In this document: positions 1-6,308 of the stretch, one piece after another
How positions within the stretch are numbered: position 1 is the first letter of the stretch
Layout: every line of letters begins with the position of its first letter
NCBI GenBank assembly: GCA_900319655.1
Contig: ONPH01000026.1
Coordinates: 1-12,305 of the forward strand
DNA from: an uncultured Eubacteriales bacterium
GTDB lineage: Bacteria > Bacillota > Clostridia > Oscillospirales > Acutalibacteraceae
Direction: 5' to 3'
Length of the DNA stretch: 12,305 nucleotides
Program-made: the position numbers and the translations under genes
The notes under the pieces: generated by a model
Told to the model about the DNA's origin: nothing
The model's database searches: none
What the model saw: only the letters and a program-made list of their open reading frames with translations

Positions 1-1038
1 AACGCTGTCGTAAAGCGCGTCGGCAAGCAGAGTGTTGTCGAGCACGATTTCATTGTGACGCACCCCCGCGCTCTTTGCCATCAGCTGAATAAATTCGTAG
101 TCGGGCGTGGGCTGAAAGCGGCTCTTTTTAAAGTATTTCCTGTTGTCGCGGTACTCAACCGAGTAGGTGTGAACCTTGCCGAGCTTGTGCTCCTTTTGGT
201 ACATCGAGGCGGTCTTTACGATGATACTGCTGTCAAGTCCGCCCGACAAAAACATACACAGCGGAACGTCGCTGACAAGCTGGCGCTGTATCGCGTCGGT
301 CAGCAAGTACCGCGTTTTCTCAATCGTCTGCTTTTCATTGTCGGTATGCTCCTTCGCTTCAATGCTAAAGTACGTTTTGCGCGTAAGCCTGTTGTTTTTG
401 TAAACGGCACATTCGCCGGGGTTAAGCTCAAAAACCCCCTTGAACACGCCGTATGAAGGAGTTCTCGCGGGTCCTAAAAAGAAAATCTCATTAAGTCCCT
501 GCTCGTCAATCTGCGGCTTAACAACGCCGCTTTTCAGCAGAGCCTTAATCTCAGAGCCGAACACCAAGCCGCCGTTATATTCGCTGTAAAACAGCGGCTT
601 AACGCCGATTTTATCACGGCATAAAAATACACTCCTGTCGTCGGAGCGGAACACCGCAAAGGCAAAAATTCCGTTGAGCTTTTCAGGACATTTGTCGCCG
701 TACTTGATGTAAGTTTTCAGCACAACCTCGGTGTCGCTGTGACCTCGAAAATGAAAGCCGTCAGCCCTCAGCTCCTCACGCAAATCGGGAGCGTTGTAAA
801 TCTCGCCATTGTACACAATCACATATGTAACGCCGTCAACACCTGCTGCCATAGGCTGTTTGCCGTTTTCAATGTCGATAACCGCCAGCCTGCGGTGAAT
901 CAGCGCCGTGTCGCCGTTGATGTAAAGTCCGTTTTCATCGGGACCTCGGCGTTCAAGCGTCTGCGACATAGCGTTCAGCGCCGTCGTCCTCATAGCCATA
1001 TTTGAATCCTTTTCAATCCATCCCGCAATTCCGCACAT
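1..1038 (-). CDS. asnB: Asparagine synthase (glutamine-hydrolysing), N-terminal 346 residues; C-terminus lies beyond the window
   Basis: The enzyme makes asparagine from aspartate, ATP and glutamine in the cytoplasm. The frame opens with MCGIAGW, so Cys2 is exposed as the class II glutamine amidotransferase nucleophile once Met is removed. Other amidotransferase hallmarks follow: RRGPDENG (30-37), HRRLAVID (48-55), NGEIYN (77-82) and GHSDTE (99-104). The synthetase domain begins near residue 240 and holds the ATP-pyrophosphatase loop SGGLDSS (265-271). A loop around 296-312 with KYFKKSRFQP is, as I remember it, typical of clostridial members. Full-length relatives are about 600-630 residues, so 250 or more are missing off the left edge. 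The ATG at 1038 has the strong site GGAGGT 6 bases upstream, overlapping the stop codon of the ylbJ-like gene, so the two are surely cotranscribed and probably translationally coupled. Bacillus has a sporulation-specific paralogue (AsnO), a possible role here given the neighbour. Confidence 0.95.
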   Translation of the reverse strand, partial: MCGIAGWIEKDSNMAMRTTALNAMSQTLERRGPDENGLYINGDTALIHRRLAVIDIENGKQPMAAGVDGVTYVIVYNGEIYNAPDLREELRADGFHFRGHSDTEVVLKTYIKYGDKCPEKLNGIFAFAVFRSDDRSVFLCRDKIGVKPLFYSEYNGGLVFGSEIKALLKSGVVKPQIDEQGLNEIFFLGPARTPSYGVFKGVFELNPGECAVYKNNRLTRKTYFSIEAKEHTDNEKQTIEKTRYLLTDAIQRQLVSDVPLCMFLSGGLDSSIIVKTASMYQKEHKLGKVHTYSVEYRDNRKYFKKSRFQPTPDYEFIQLMAKSAGVRHNEIVLDNTLLADALYDSV

Positions 1039-1042
1039 AAAA

Positions 1043-2107
1043 TTACCTCCTGATATTCTTAATGGAAAAGATAAAACAAAACATAACCGCGGTCAGCACT
1101 ACGGCGGAGATTATACTTCCGCCGAAAAGCGCGCTGTTTTGCACCTCACCGCTCGAAAAAACCTCGGTTTCCGCAATAAAAACAAAGCTGAAAATCCAAG
1201 TCAGCAGAGCGGTTATAACCCCTTGAATAATTCTGATAAAGAAAAATAATATCTTATTAATCTTTATTCCGTCCAACGCGGAAAAAATCTGAAAATGCAC
1301 GCAAATTCCGCCAAAGCCCACCGCAAACGCCGTCACCCAAAGCGGATATTCTCCTGCCGTAAGCTTCACAGCCGAGCATACCTCGGACAAGATTATCCAG
1401 ATTTTCAGCAAGTTACCCGGAAGAATACCGTTCAAAATCCCCGTCGCCGCGGAAAAAATCAGCACTAAAGCGCAGATTTTACCCATACCCTCAGCCGCGG
1501 AATATGTGCTCTCAACAAGCGCGTTTGATAGCGGCATAGATTTAATGTATAATTCTCTATTAGAACTAAACTGTTTAACCTCACCGCAAAACAGCCTTAA
1601 AAACACACCTATTATAATTACCGAAATCACCTGAGCAAGCAGGATAATCATCCCGATATGCGCGTTGCCGTAAAGCGTACTGCCGACATAGTTAATCAAA
1701 AATCCCGGACCGGCGCAGACCGCAAACAGCGAAGCTCTTTTTGCTTCATCTTCACTAATCGCGCCTGAGCTTTTCAGCTCCGCGATCCCTTTCGCGCCTA
1801 CAGGATAGCCTCCGATAAGGCTGAGCAAAATCACAGGCGCAAGCGTTCCGCTCACCCCGAAGATTTTCCTTGTAATTTCCCCGAGCCGTCTGCCTAATAA
1901 ATCGCAAATTCCGAGCTTCACCGTCAAAGCCGACAGCGCCATAAACGGAAACAAGGAAGGGATAAGCACCCTCAAACACATCTCAATTCCGTTAAGCGCG
2001 CCTTCCTTACAGCTCTGTGACGACAACGTAAGCGCCGCGGCGGCGGAAACAATTAAAATCGCCTTAAATATTCCTCCGCCTCTGTCCAAAGCGTTTTTAA
2101 TATACAT
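1043..2107 (-). CDS. ylbJ: YlbJ-like sporulation integral membrane protein (nucleoside-recognition/gate domain family)
   Basis: A polytopic membrane protein of 354 residues with about eight or nine hydrophobic segments and a short, basic N-terminus. Near the N-terminus it carries the block IPSLFPFMALSAL, and some 45 residues later LIGGYPVGAKG followed by a Cys-Ala-Gly-Pro-Gly-Phe stretch. This pattern (PSLFPF, then GYPVGAK) is that of the sporulation membrane protein YlbJ and its clostridial paralogues. YlbJ is needed for spore formation in Bacillus, but its transported substrate, if any, is unknown. I start it at ATG 2107, preceded by GGTGA 5 bases upstream. The frame stays open to a TTG at 2158, but that has no ribosome binding site. 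It is somewhat shorter than Bacillus YlbJ (about 400 residues). It is the first gene of a minus-strand pair with asparagine synthase and is divergent from yqfC. It could be a YlbJ paralogue rather than the orthologue. Confidence 0.75.
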   Translation of the reverse strand: MYIKNALDRGGGIFKAILIVSAAAALTLSSQSCKEGALNGIEMCLRVLIPSLFPFMALSALTVKLGICDLLGRRLGEITRKIFGVSGTLAPVILLSLIGGYPVGAKGIAELKSSGAISEDEAKRASLFAVCAGPGFLINYVGSTLYGNAHIGMIILLAQVISVIIIGVFLRLFCGEVKQFSSNRELYIKSMPLSNALVESTYSAAEGMGKICALVLIFSAATGILNGILPGNLLKIWIILSEVCSAVKLTAGEYPLWVTAFAVGFGGICVHFQIFSALDGIKINKILFFFIRIIQGVITALLTWIFSFVFIAETEVFSSGEVQNSALFGGSIISAVVLTAVMFCFIFSIKNIRR

Positions 2108-2118
2108 TTTATCACCGA

Positions 2119-2147
2119 TAATATATATGCGCTTACCTGCATAAATA
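2119..2147 (+). promoter_or_regulatory. Possible sigma-E-type promoter for yqfC-yqfD
   Basis: TAATATA (2119-2125) matches six of seven positions of the sigma-E -35 consensus KMATATT. After 14 bases comes CATAAATA (2140-2147), which matches five of eight positions of CATACAAT and is preceded by the favoured G. A start near 2154 would leave a short leader that still contains the GAGGTG ribosome binding site. yqfC is a known mother-cell gene in Bacillus. The region is AT-rich, so chance matches are likely. Confidence 0.35.
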
Positions 2148-2158
2148 TAATTAAACAA

Positions 2159-2187
2159 TCTGTATGAGGTGAAAAATTTGAAAAACC
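2159..2187 (-). promoter_or_regulatory. Possible sigma-E-type promoter for the ylbJ-like gene
   Basis: On the minus strand the octamer CATACAGA (2166 down to 2159) matches six of eight positions of the sigma-E -10 consensus CATACAAT. A -35 element 14 bases further up (2187-2181) is poor, about four of seven positions. The predicted start near 2152 would leave a leader of about 45 bases before the ATG at 2107. The -10 overlaps the ribosome binding site of divergent yqfC. Eye-read only and weak on its own; the sporulation context raises it. Confidence 0.25.
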
Positions 2188-2432
2188 AACAAAAAAATCC
2201 CCGTCCGCCAATGCTCGACGCAGGATTTCAACCGCTTATAGAAATGACAGGAAACCGCCAAATTTGCGTGGAAGGCTCAACGGGAATTCTGCTCTATGAG
2301 CCCGAAAACATAAAAATCAACACCACAGGCCCGATAATCTCTTTTTACGGCAGAGGGCTCAGCGTTCGGTGCATAACAGCCTCGTCAGTAGAGGTGTTTG
2401 GCTACGTCAATAAAGTCGAATTCATAAGCTGA
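2178..2432 (+). CDS. yqfC: Sporulation protein YqfC (YabP/YqfC family)
   Basis: An 84-residue protein of the YabP/YqfC family, a small beta-rich protein made in the mother cell during sporulation; its biochemical role is not known. The family pattern is visible: a short, charged N-terminus, a 'hydrophobic-x-G-x-hydrophobic' entry (IEMTGNRQICVEG), a G-I-L-L-Y strand, then alternating hydrophobic strands ending in VNKVEF. Bacillus YqfC is about 93 residues. I choose the TTG at 2178 because AGGTGA lies 5-6 bases before it. An in-frame GTG at 2169 would give three more residues, but that GTG is itself part of the ribosome binding site. The gene ends at 2432 and yqfD starts 8 bases later, with its ribosome binding site overlapping the yqfC stop codon. 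This is the conserved yqfC-yqfD pair. Confidence 0.85.
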   Translation: MKNQQKNPRPPMLDAGFQPLIEMTGNRQICVEGSTGILLYEPENIKINTTGPIISFYGRGLSVRCITASSVEVFGYVNKVEFIS

Positions 2433-2440
2433 GGTGCGCT

Positions 2441-3622
2441 ATGCTGTTAAAATTTTTCAGATTTGCAAAGGGATATGTCACCTTCACCGCGAGCGGCAAA
2501 TTCCCCGAAAGATTTTTAAATGCCGCTGCGGTAAACAAGCTTAATCTATGGGATGCGTACCCCTCAAAGGGCAAAATCACCGCAACTATGGCGGCTGCGG
2601 ATTACAAACGTGCCCGTCATATCGCCCAACGCGCAGGCTTAAAACTCAAAATCACGAGCAAGCGCGGCGTTCCGTTTTTTGTAAAAAGACACTCCTCGCG
2701 GCTCGGACTGCCAATCGGCGCACTACTCGGCGCGGTTTTGCTTGTCGTATTGTCGCAGTTTATCTGGACGGTGGATATCACAGGTGCAAAAACCGTCAGC
2801 GACAACCGAATTCGCGAAGCCCTCGCTGATAACGGCGTATATCCCGGCGCTTTCAAGTGGACAATCGACGTGCTCGACTCCCAACGCGCCGTGCAAATGG
2901 ACATTGACGAGCTGTCGTGGGTGAGTATCAACAACCTCGGCTGTAAGTCCACCGCCGACGTCAGGGAAAAGGCAAAAAAATCCGACGAGCCGAAAAGTCA
3001 GTCGCCGTGCAACATCAAGGCTGACTGCGACGGAGTAATTACAAAAATCATTGCTGAAAACGGCTTCAGTGCGGTGGAGGAGGGGAGCGGAGTAAAGCAG
3101 GGCGACTTGCTTGTAAGCGGAGTTCTGCCGACCGGACAGGATACAATCCGTTTTGTCAGGGCAGAGGCTGAGGTGTATGCAGATGTTAATTCTAAATTCG
3201 AATTAAAAATGCCCAAGGAATACGATTATTATTATGTAAACGAAAATAAAACTAATAGAAACAAACTGAATTTCCTTTGGCTCAGCATTCCTGCAAGCCT
3301 GAATTTTACGGCATACCCCCAGTCTGTAAGCTCTCAGAACCGTGTTAATCTTTCGGTAAACGGCAACGCCTTACCCCTCGGAATAACCACTCAAACAAGT
3401 TACGAGCTTCGCAATATCTCAGTAAAAGAAAACAGCGAAAAAGCACAGCAGGCCTTTGAAAAAACATTGCTTCTGTATGAAGTGTTCGAAAACCCCTCAG
3501 CCTCGGTCAAGAGCAGAGAAATCACCCTCACCGAGGATGAAACATCCTTTAACTTTACCTGCGATTACACCTTAAACCGAAATATCGCCCAAAGCGTAGA
3601 ATTTGACGTGACAGAGCACTGA
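2441..3622 (+). CDS. yqfD: Sporulation protein YqfD (putative stage IV sporulation membrane protein)
   Basis: A 393-residue protein, close to the roughly 398 residues of Bacillus YqfD. It is needed for efficient sporulation there, with no assigned enzymatic activity. Residues 1-88 form a soluble, basic N-terminal domain. A single membrane segment follows at about 90-110 (PIGALLGAVLLVVLSQFIW), and then a large domain that would lie on the far side of the membrane. That domain starts with a POTRA/FtsQ-like stretch (IRFGN-like 'ITGAKTVSDNRIREAL', about 113-128) and WVSINNLG (160-167). A hammerhead-like strand region around 190-228 (DGVITKII, then GVKQGDLLVSGVL) resembles biotinyl/lipoyl-type folds and is typical of YqfD. 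The ATG at 2441 has GAGGTG 4 bases upstream. In many Firmicutes phoH and ybeY follow; here they do not. The end of the gene carries the ymdB promoter. Confidence 0.88.
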   Translation: MLLKFFRFAKGYVTFTASGKFPERFLNAAAVNKLNLWDAYPSKGKITATMAAADYKRARHIAQRAGLKLKITSKRGVPFFVKRHSSRLGLPIGALLGAVLLVVLSQFIWTVDITGAKTVSDNRIREALADNGVYPGAFKWTIDVLDSQRAVQMDIDELSWVSINNLGCKSTADVREKAKKSDEPKSQSPCNIKADCDGVITKIIAENGFSAVEEGSGVKQGDLLVSGVLPTGQDTIRFVRAEAEVYADVNSKFELKMPKEYDYYYVNENKTNRNKLNFLWLSIPASLNFTAYPQSVSSQNRVNLSVNGNALPLGITTQTSYELRNISVKENSEKAQQAFEKTLLLYEVFENPSASVKSREITLTEDETSFNFTCDYTLNRNIAQSVEFDVTEH

Positions 3623-3636
3623 TTTTATGATATAAT
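3608..3636 (+). promoter_or_regulatory. Strong sigma-A promoter with extended -10, for ymdB
   Basis: GTGACA (3608-3613, five of six positions of the -35 consensus), a 17-base spacer, and a perfect TATAAT (3631-3636) preceded by TGA, giving an extended -10. The -35 lies in the last codons of yqfD. Transcription would begin near 3643, about 34 bases before the ymdB start. This gives ymdB growth-phase expression independent of the sporulation genes upstream. Confidence 0.75.
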
Positions 3637-3676
3637 AAAATTTAAATAATCTTTATTAATCTTTCGAGGTGAGAGT

Positions 3677-4450
3677 ATGAGGATTTTATGTATTGGCGAC
3701 GTAGTAGGTTCGGTTGGCTGCGAATTTCTGCGCAATAACCTGCCTGCCTTCAAACGCTTCAACTCTATAGATTTAGTGATTTGCAACGGAGAAAATTCCG
3801 CCGACGGAAACGGAATAACCCCTGTTTCCGCACAGCACCTGTTTGACAGCGGAGTGGACGCCATAACGCTCGGTAACCATTCGTTCAGGCGCAAGGAGGT
3901 CTACGACCTTCTTGACAGCTCGGAGTTTATCGCAAGGCCGTACAACTTTTCATCAAAAAGCGTTCCCGGCCACGGCGTAATCAACCTCGATATGGTCAGG
4001 CGAGTTGTCAGCGTAGTCAACCTTATGGGCAATATTGACGTCGAAAACGGACTCCAAAACGCTTTTGAAGCCGCCGACGAAGCCTTAAAGCTTGCCGAAG
4101 GAAAGATAATTATTGTAGATTTCCACGCCGAAGCCACAAGCGAAAAACGCGCGATGGGTTATTACCTCGACGGCAGAGTATCAGCGCTTTTCGGCACTCA
4201 TACCCACGTACAGACATCAGACGCGACGGTTCTTCCGAACGGCACGGGCTACATCACCGACGCCGGAATGACCGGCACAATCCACTCGGTTTTGGGCGTA
4301 AAAACCGACATAATCATCAACCGCCTCAAAACCGGACTTCCTGCGCGTTTTGACCTTGCAAAGGGCGACTGCAAGCTCGAAGGAGTTGTGTTTGAGGTCG
4401 ACGACAGCTCCGCAAAGTGCATAAGTGCCGAAAGTATCAGGATAGAATAG
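3677..4450 (+). CDS. ymdB: YmdB-family metallophosphoesterase (2',3'-cyclic nucleotide phosphodiesterase family)
   Basis: A 257-residue member of the TIGR00282/YmdB metallophosphoesterase family. Bacillus YmdB hydrolyses cyclic nucleotides, affects biofilm versus motility decisions and is encoded next to RNase Y. All expected di-metal ligands can be read: Asp8 (IGDVVGS), Glu39-Asn40 (NGEN), Asn67-His68 (GNH), His150 (DFHAEATSEK) and His175/His177 (GTHTHVQT). TDAGMTG (194-200) is the family signature near the end. The segment after GNH reads SFRRKE where Bacillus has TWDKKE, so two residues at the edge of the active site differ. The length is that of the family (about 260). The ATG at 3677 has GAGGTG 6-7 bases upstream. 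The neighbours usual in Bacillus (rny, spoVS) are absent. No terminator is visible after it. Confidence 0.92.
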   Translation: MRILCIGDVVGSVGCEFLRNNLPAFKRFNSIDLVICNGENSADGNGITPVSAQHLFDSGVDAITLGNHSFRRKEVYDLLDSSEFIARPYNFSSKSVPGHGVINLDMVRRVVSVVNLMGNIDVENGLQNAFEAADEALKLAEGKIIIVDFHAEATSEKRAMGYYLDGRVSALFGTHTHVQTSDATVLPNGTGYITDAGMTGTIHSVLGVKTDIIINRLKTGLPARFDLAKGDCKLEGVVFEVDDSSAKCISAESIRIE

Positions 4451-4483
4451 TAAAAATTTTAACAATTATCTAATCTTTATCTA

Positions 4484-4512
4484 TTGAAAAATTTGCAATA
4501 ATCTATTATAAT
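4484..4512 (+). promoter_or_regulatory. Near-consensus sigma-A promoter for the fakA-like gene
   Basis: TTGAAA (4484-4489), a 17-base spacer, and TATAAT (4507-4512). The predicted start is near 4519, leaving a leader of about 48 bases with the ribosome binding site AAGGA at 4553-4557. It sits in the 116-base gap after ymdB, which holds no terminator that I can see, so readthrough from ymdB is also possible. Confidence 0.75.
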
Positions 4513-4566
4513 AGTAGTGTATGATGTTATGTCTTTTACAAAGATACACAAGAAGGATGTGCAGTT

Positions 4567-6240
4567 ATGATAAACGGAGAGATTCTAAAAAACGCGATTA
4601 TTTCTGGTGCGCACAATATCAACGCTCAGAAAAATCATATTAACGACCTCAATATTTTCCCTGTTCCCGACGGTGACACAGGAACAAATATGTCGATGAC
4701 CGTTATGGCGGCGGCAAAAGCTCTTGAGGACTGCGACGCGGAAAACGCAGGCGAGGTTGCAAAAACCGCCGCTTCCGCAATGCTCAGAGGAGCACGCGGC
4801 AACTCAGGCGTTATCACCTCAATTCTTTTCAGAGGCTTTGCACAGGGCTTAAAGGACGTTGACGAGGTAAACGGCAAGAATATTGCCGCAGCTCTCGGAA
4901 TCGGCGTAGACGCTGCGTACAAGGCAGTAACAAAGCCTGCCGAGGGTACAATCCTCACAGTAGCTCGTATGGCATACGAAGCAGGCGTTGAGGCTTCAAA
5001 AGAAAACTCCGACCCCGTATTTGTATGGGAAACAATCGTTGAAAAGGCAAACGAAGCTCTCGCAATCACTCCCGAACTCCTTCCGGTTCTCAAAAGAGCA
5101 GGCGTTGTAGACGCAGGCGGCAAGGGTCTTTGTTCAATCTTTGAGGGTATGCTTTCATACATCAAGGACGGCGAAATGGTAGAGTACGTTGAAGATACAA
5201 ACGAGCCCACAATCGAAACCTTCGAAAGCGCCGCGGCTGAGTTTGACGACGATATCGAATTTACTTACTGCACAGAGTTCATCGTCGGCAGAGATCCCGA
5301 GATTGAAACCGATCCCGAGGAGCTCCGCGACTTCTTAAAGGAAATCGGTGACTGCGTAGTTGTTGTAAACGATGAGGAAATCATCAAGGTTCACGTGCAC
5401 ACCGAAACCCCGGGCAACGCGCTTACAAAGGGACTTGAGTTCGGTCAGCTTCTCACCGTAAAGGTAGAGAATATGAAGGAGCAGCACAAGAACGCAAAGA
5501 AAAACTCCAAAAAGACCACCAAGAAAAAGTCAAAGAAGGACGCTCCCAAGGAGGAGTTCGTATTCGCAGAGCCCACTGAGGAATTCGGATTTGTGGCAGT
5601 TGCCGCAGGCGACGGTATGAAGGACCTCTTTACAGAGCTCGGTTGTACAAACGTAGTTTCCGGCGGTCAGAGTATGAACCCCAGCACAGACGATATCTTG
5701 GCGGCTGTTAACGCAACTCCGGCAAAGACCGTATTTGTGCTTCCCAATAACAAAAATATTATCCTCGCGGCTGAGCAGACCGTTCCGCTCGTTACCGACA
5801 GAACCGTTGTTATCGTTCCCACAAGGACGCTTCCGCAGGGTATGACTGCAATGCTCAACTTTGATCCCGAAATCTCGCCCGAGAGCAACGCGCAGCTTAT
5901 GATGGACGCGGCTCACGGCGTGGGCACAGGTCTTGTAACCTTCGCGGCACGCAACAGCGAGTTCGACGGTAAAAAGATTAAAGAGGGCGACATCATCGCG
6001 CTCAAAAACGGCAAGCTCACCATTACAGAAAAGAGCGCTGTCAAGGCTGTTGTTAAGCTTGCAAAGAGCATGGTAACACGCGACACCTCGTTTATTACTC
6101 TGATTTACGGTGAGGACACAACCGAGGAAGATGCACAGAAGGCTTACGAGGAGCTTCAGGACAGGTTCGGCACACGCACCGACATCTCGCTCGTAAAGGG
6201 CGACCAGCCTGTTTACTACTTCATTCTCAGCGTAGAATAA
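4567..6240 (+). CDS. fakA: FakA/YloV-type fatty acid kinase catalytic subunit (DAK2/DhaL domain plus DegV-like C-terminal domain)
   Basis: FakA phosphorylates fatty acids held by a separate FakB (DegV) partner, feeding acyl-phosphate into phospholipid synthesis. The N-terminal DhaL kinase domain (about 1-205) shows the metal/ATP motif FPVPDGDTGTNM (31-42) with Asp35 and Asp37, then RGARGNSG (74-81), the loop KPAEGT (123-128) and DAGGKG (182-187). A middle domain (about 228-305) has Cys235, His276 and His278, which match my memory of a zinc site reported in staphylococcal FakA. A lysine-rich linker (308-328, 13 Lys in 21 residues) leads to the C-terminal domain (about 336-557). The length of 557 fits the family (about 550). 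No fakB and no Asp23/YloU gene is adjacent within the window, although yloU usually sits upstream. It has its own promoter and a terminator just after the stop. Start: ATG with AAGGA 9 bases upstream. Confidence 0.9.
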   Translation: MINGEILKNAIISGAHNINAQKNHINDLNIFPVPDGDTGTNMSMTVMAAAKALEDCDAENAGEVAKTAASAMLRGARGNSGVITSILFRGFAQGLKDVDEVNGKNIAAALGIGVDAAYKAVTKPAEGTILTVARMAYEAGVEASKENSDPVFVWETIVEKANEALAITPELLPVLKRAGVVDAGGKGLCSIFEGMLSYIKDGEMVEYVEDTNEPTIETFESAAAEFDDDIEFTYCTEFIVGRDPEIETDPEELRDFLKEIGDCVVVVNDEEIIKVHVHTETPGNALTKGLEFGQLLTVKVENMKEQHKNAKKNSKKTTKKKSKKDAPKEEFVFAEPTEEFGFVAVAAGDGMKDLFTELGCTNVVSGGQSMNPSTDDILAAVNATPAKTVFVLPNNKNIILAAEQTVPLVTDRTVVIVPTRTLPQGMTAMLNFDPEISPESNAQLMMDAAHGVGTGLVTFAARNSEFDGKKIKEGDIIALKNGKLTITEKSAVKAVVKLAKSMVTRDTSFITLIYGEDTTEEDAQKAYEELQDRFGTRTDISLVKGDQPVYYFILSVE

Positions 6241-6252
6241 ATAAATAATAAT

Positions 6253-6288
6253 CAGCGGTTAGCAACCTACGCTGACCGCTGTTTTTTT
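6253..6288 (+). terminator. Intrinsic terminator after the fakA-like gene
   Basis: An 11-base-pair stem (left arm 6253-6263, right arm 6271-6281, one G-U pair), a 7-base loop AACCTAC, then seven T. It begins 12 bases after the fakA stop codon and ends 20 bases before the recG start. Confidence 0.9.
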
Positions 6289-6308
6289 AATTGATAATTA
6301 TTGATAAT

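Noticed and set aside
55..1005. Plus-strand open frames at 55-456 and 739-1005
   Set aside because: They lie antisense to the asparagine synthase, have no recognisable domain, and mirror its codons.
2105..2158. Upstream TTG start at 2158 for the ylbJ-like gene
   Set aside because: It would add 17 residues but has no Shine-Dalgarno sequence, while ATG 2107 has GGTGA at good spacing.
3603..3636. TTGACG at 3603-3608 as the -35 of the ymdB promoter
   Set aside because: The spacer to TATAAT would be 22 bases; GTGACA at 3608-3613 gives the normal 17.
4635..5210. 191-codon minus-strand open frame inside the fakA-like gene
   Set aside because: It overlaps a clearly real gene entirely, is rich in Ser/Pro/Ala as expected of an antisense shadow, and has no ribosome binding site that I can see.
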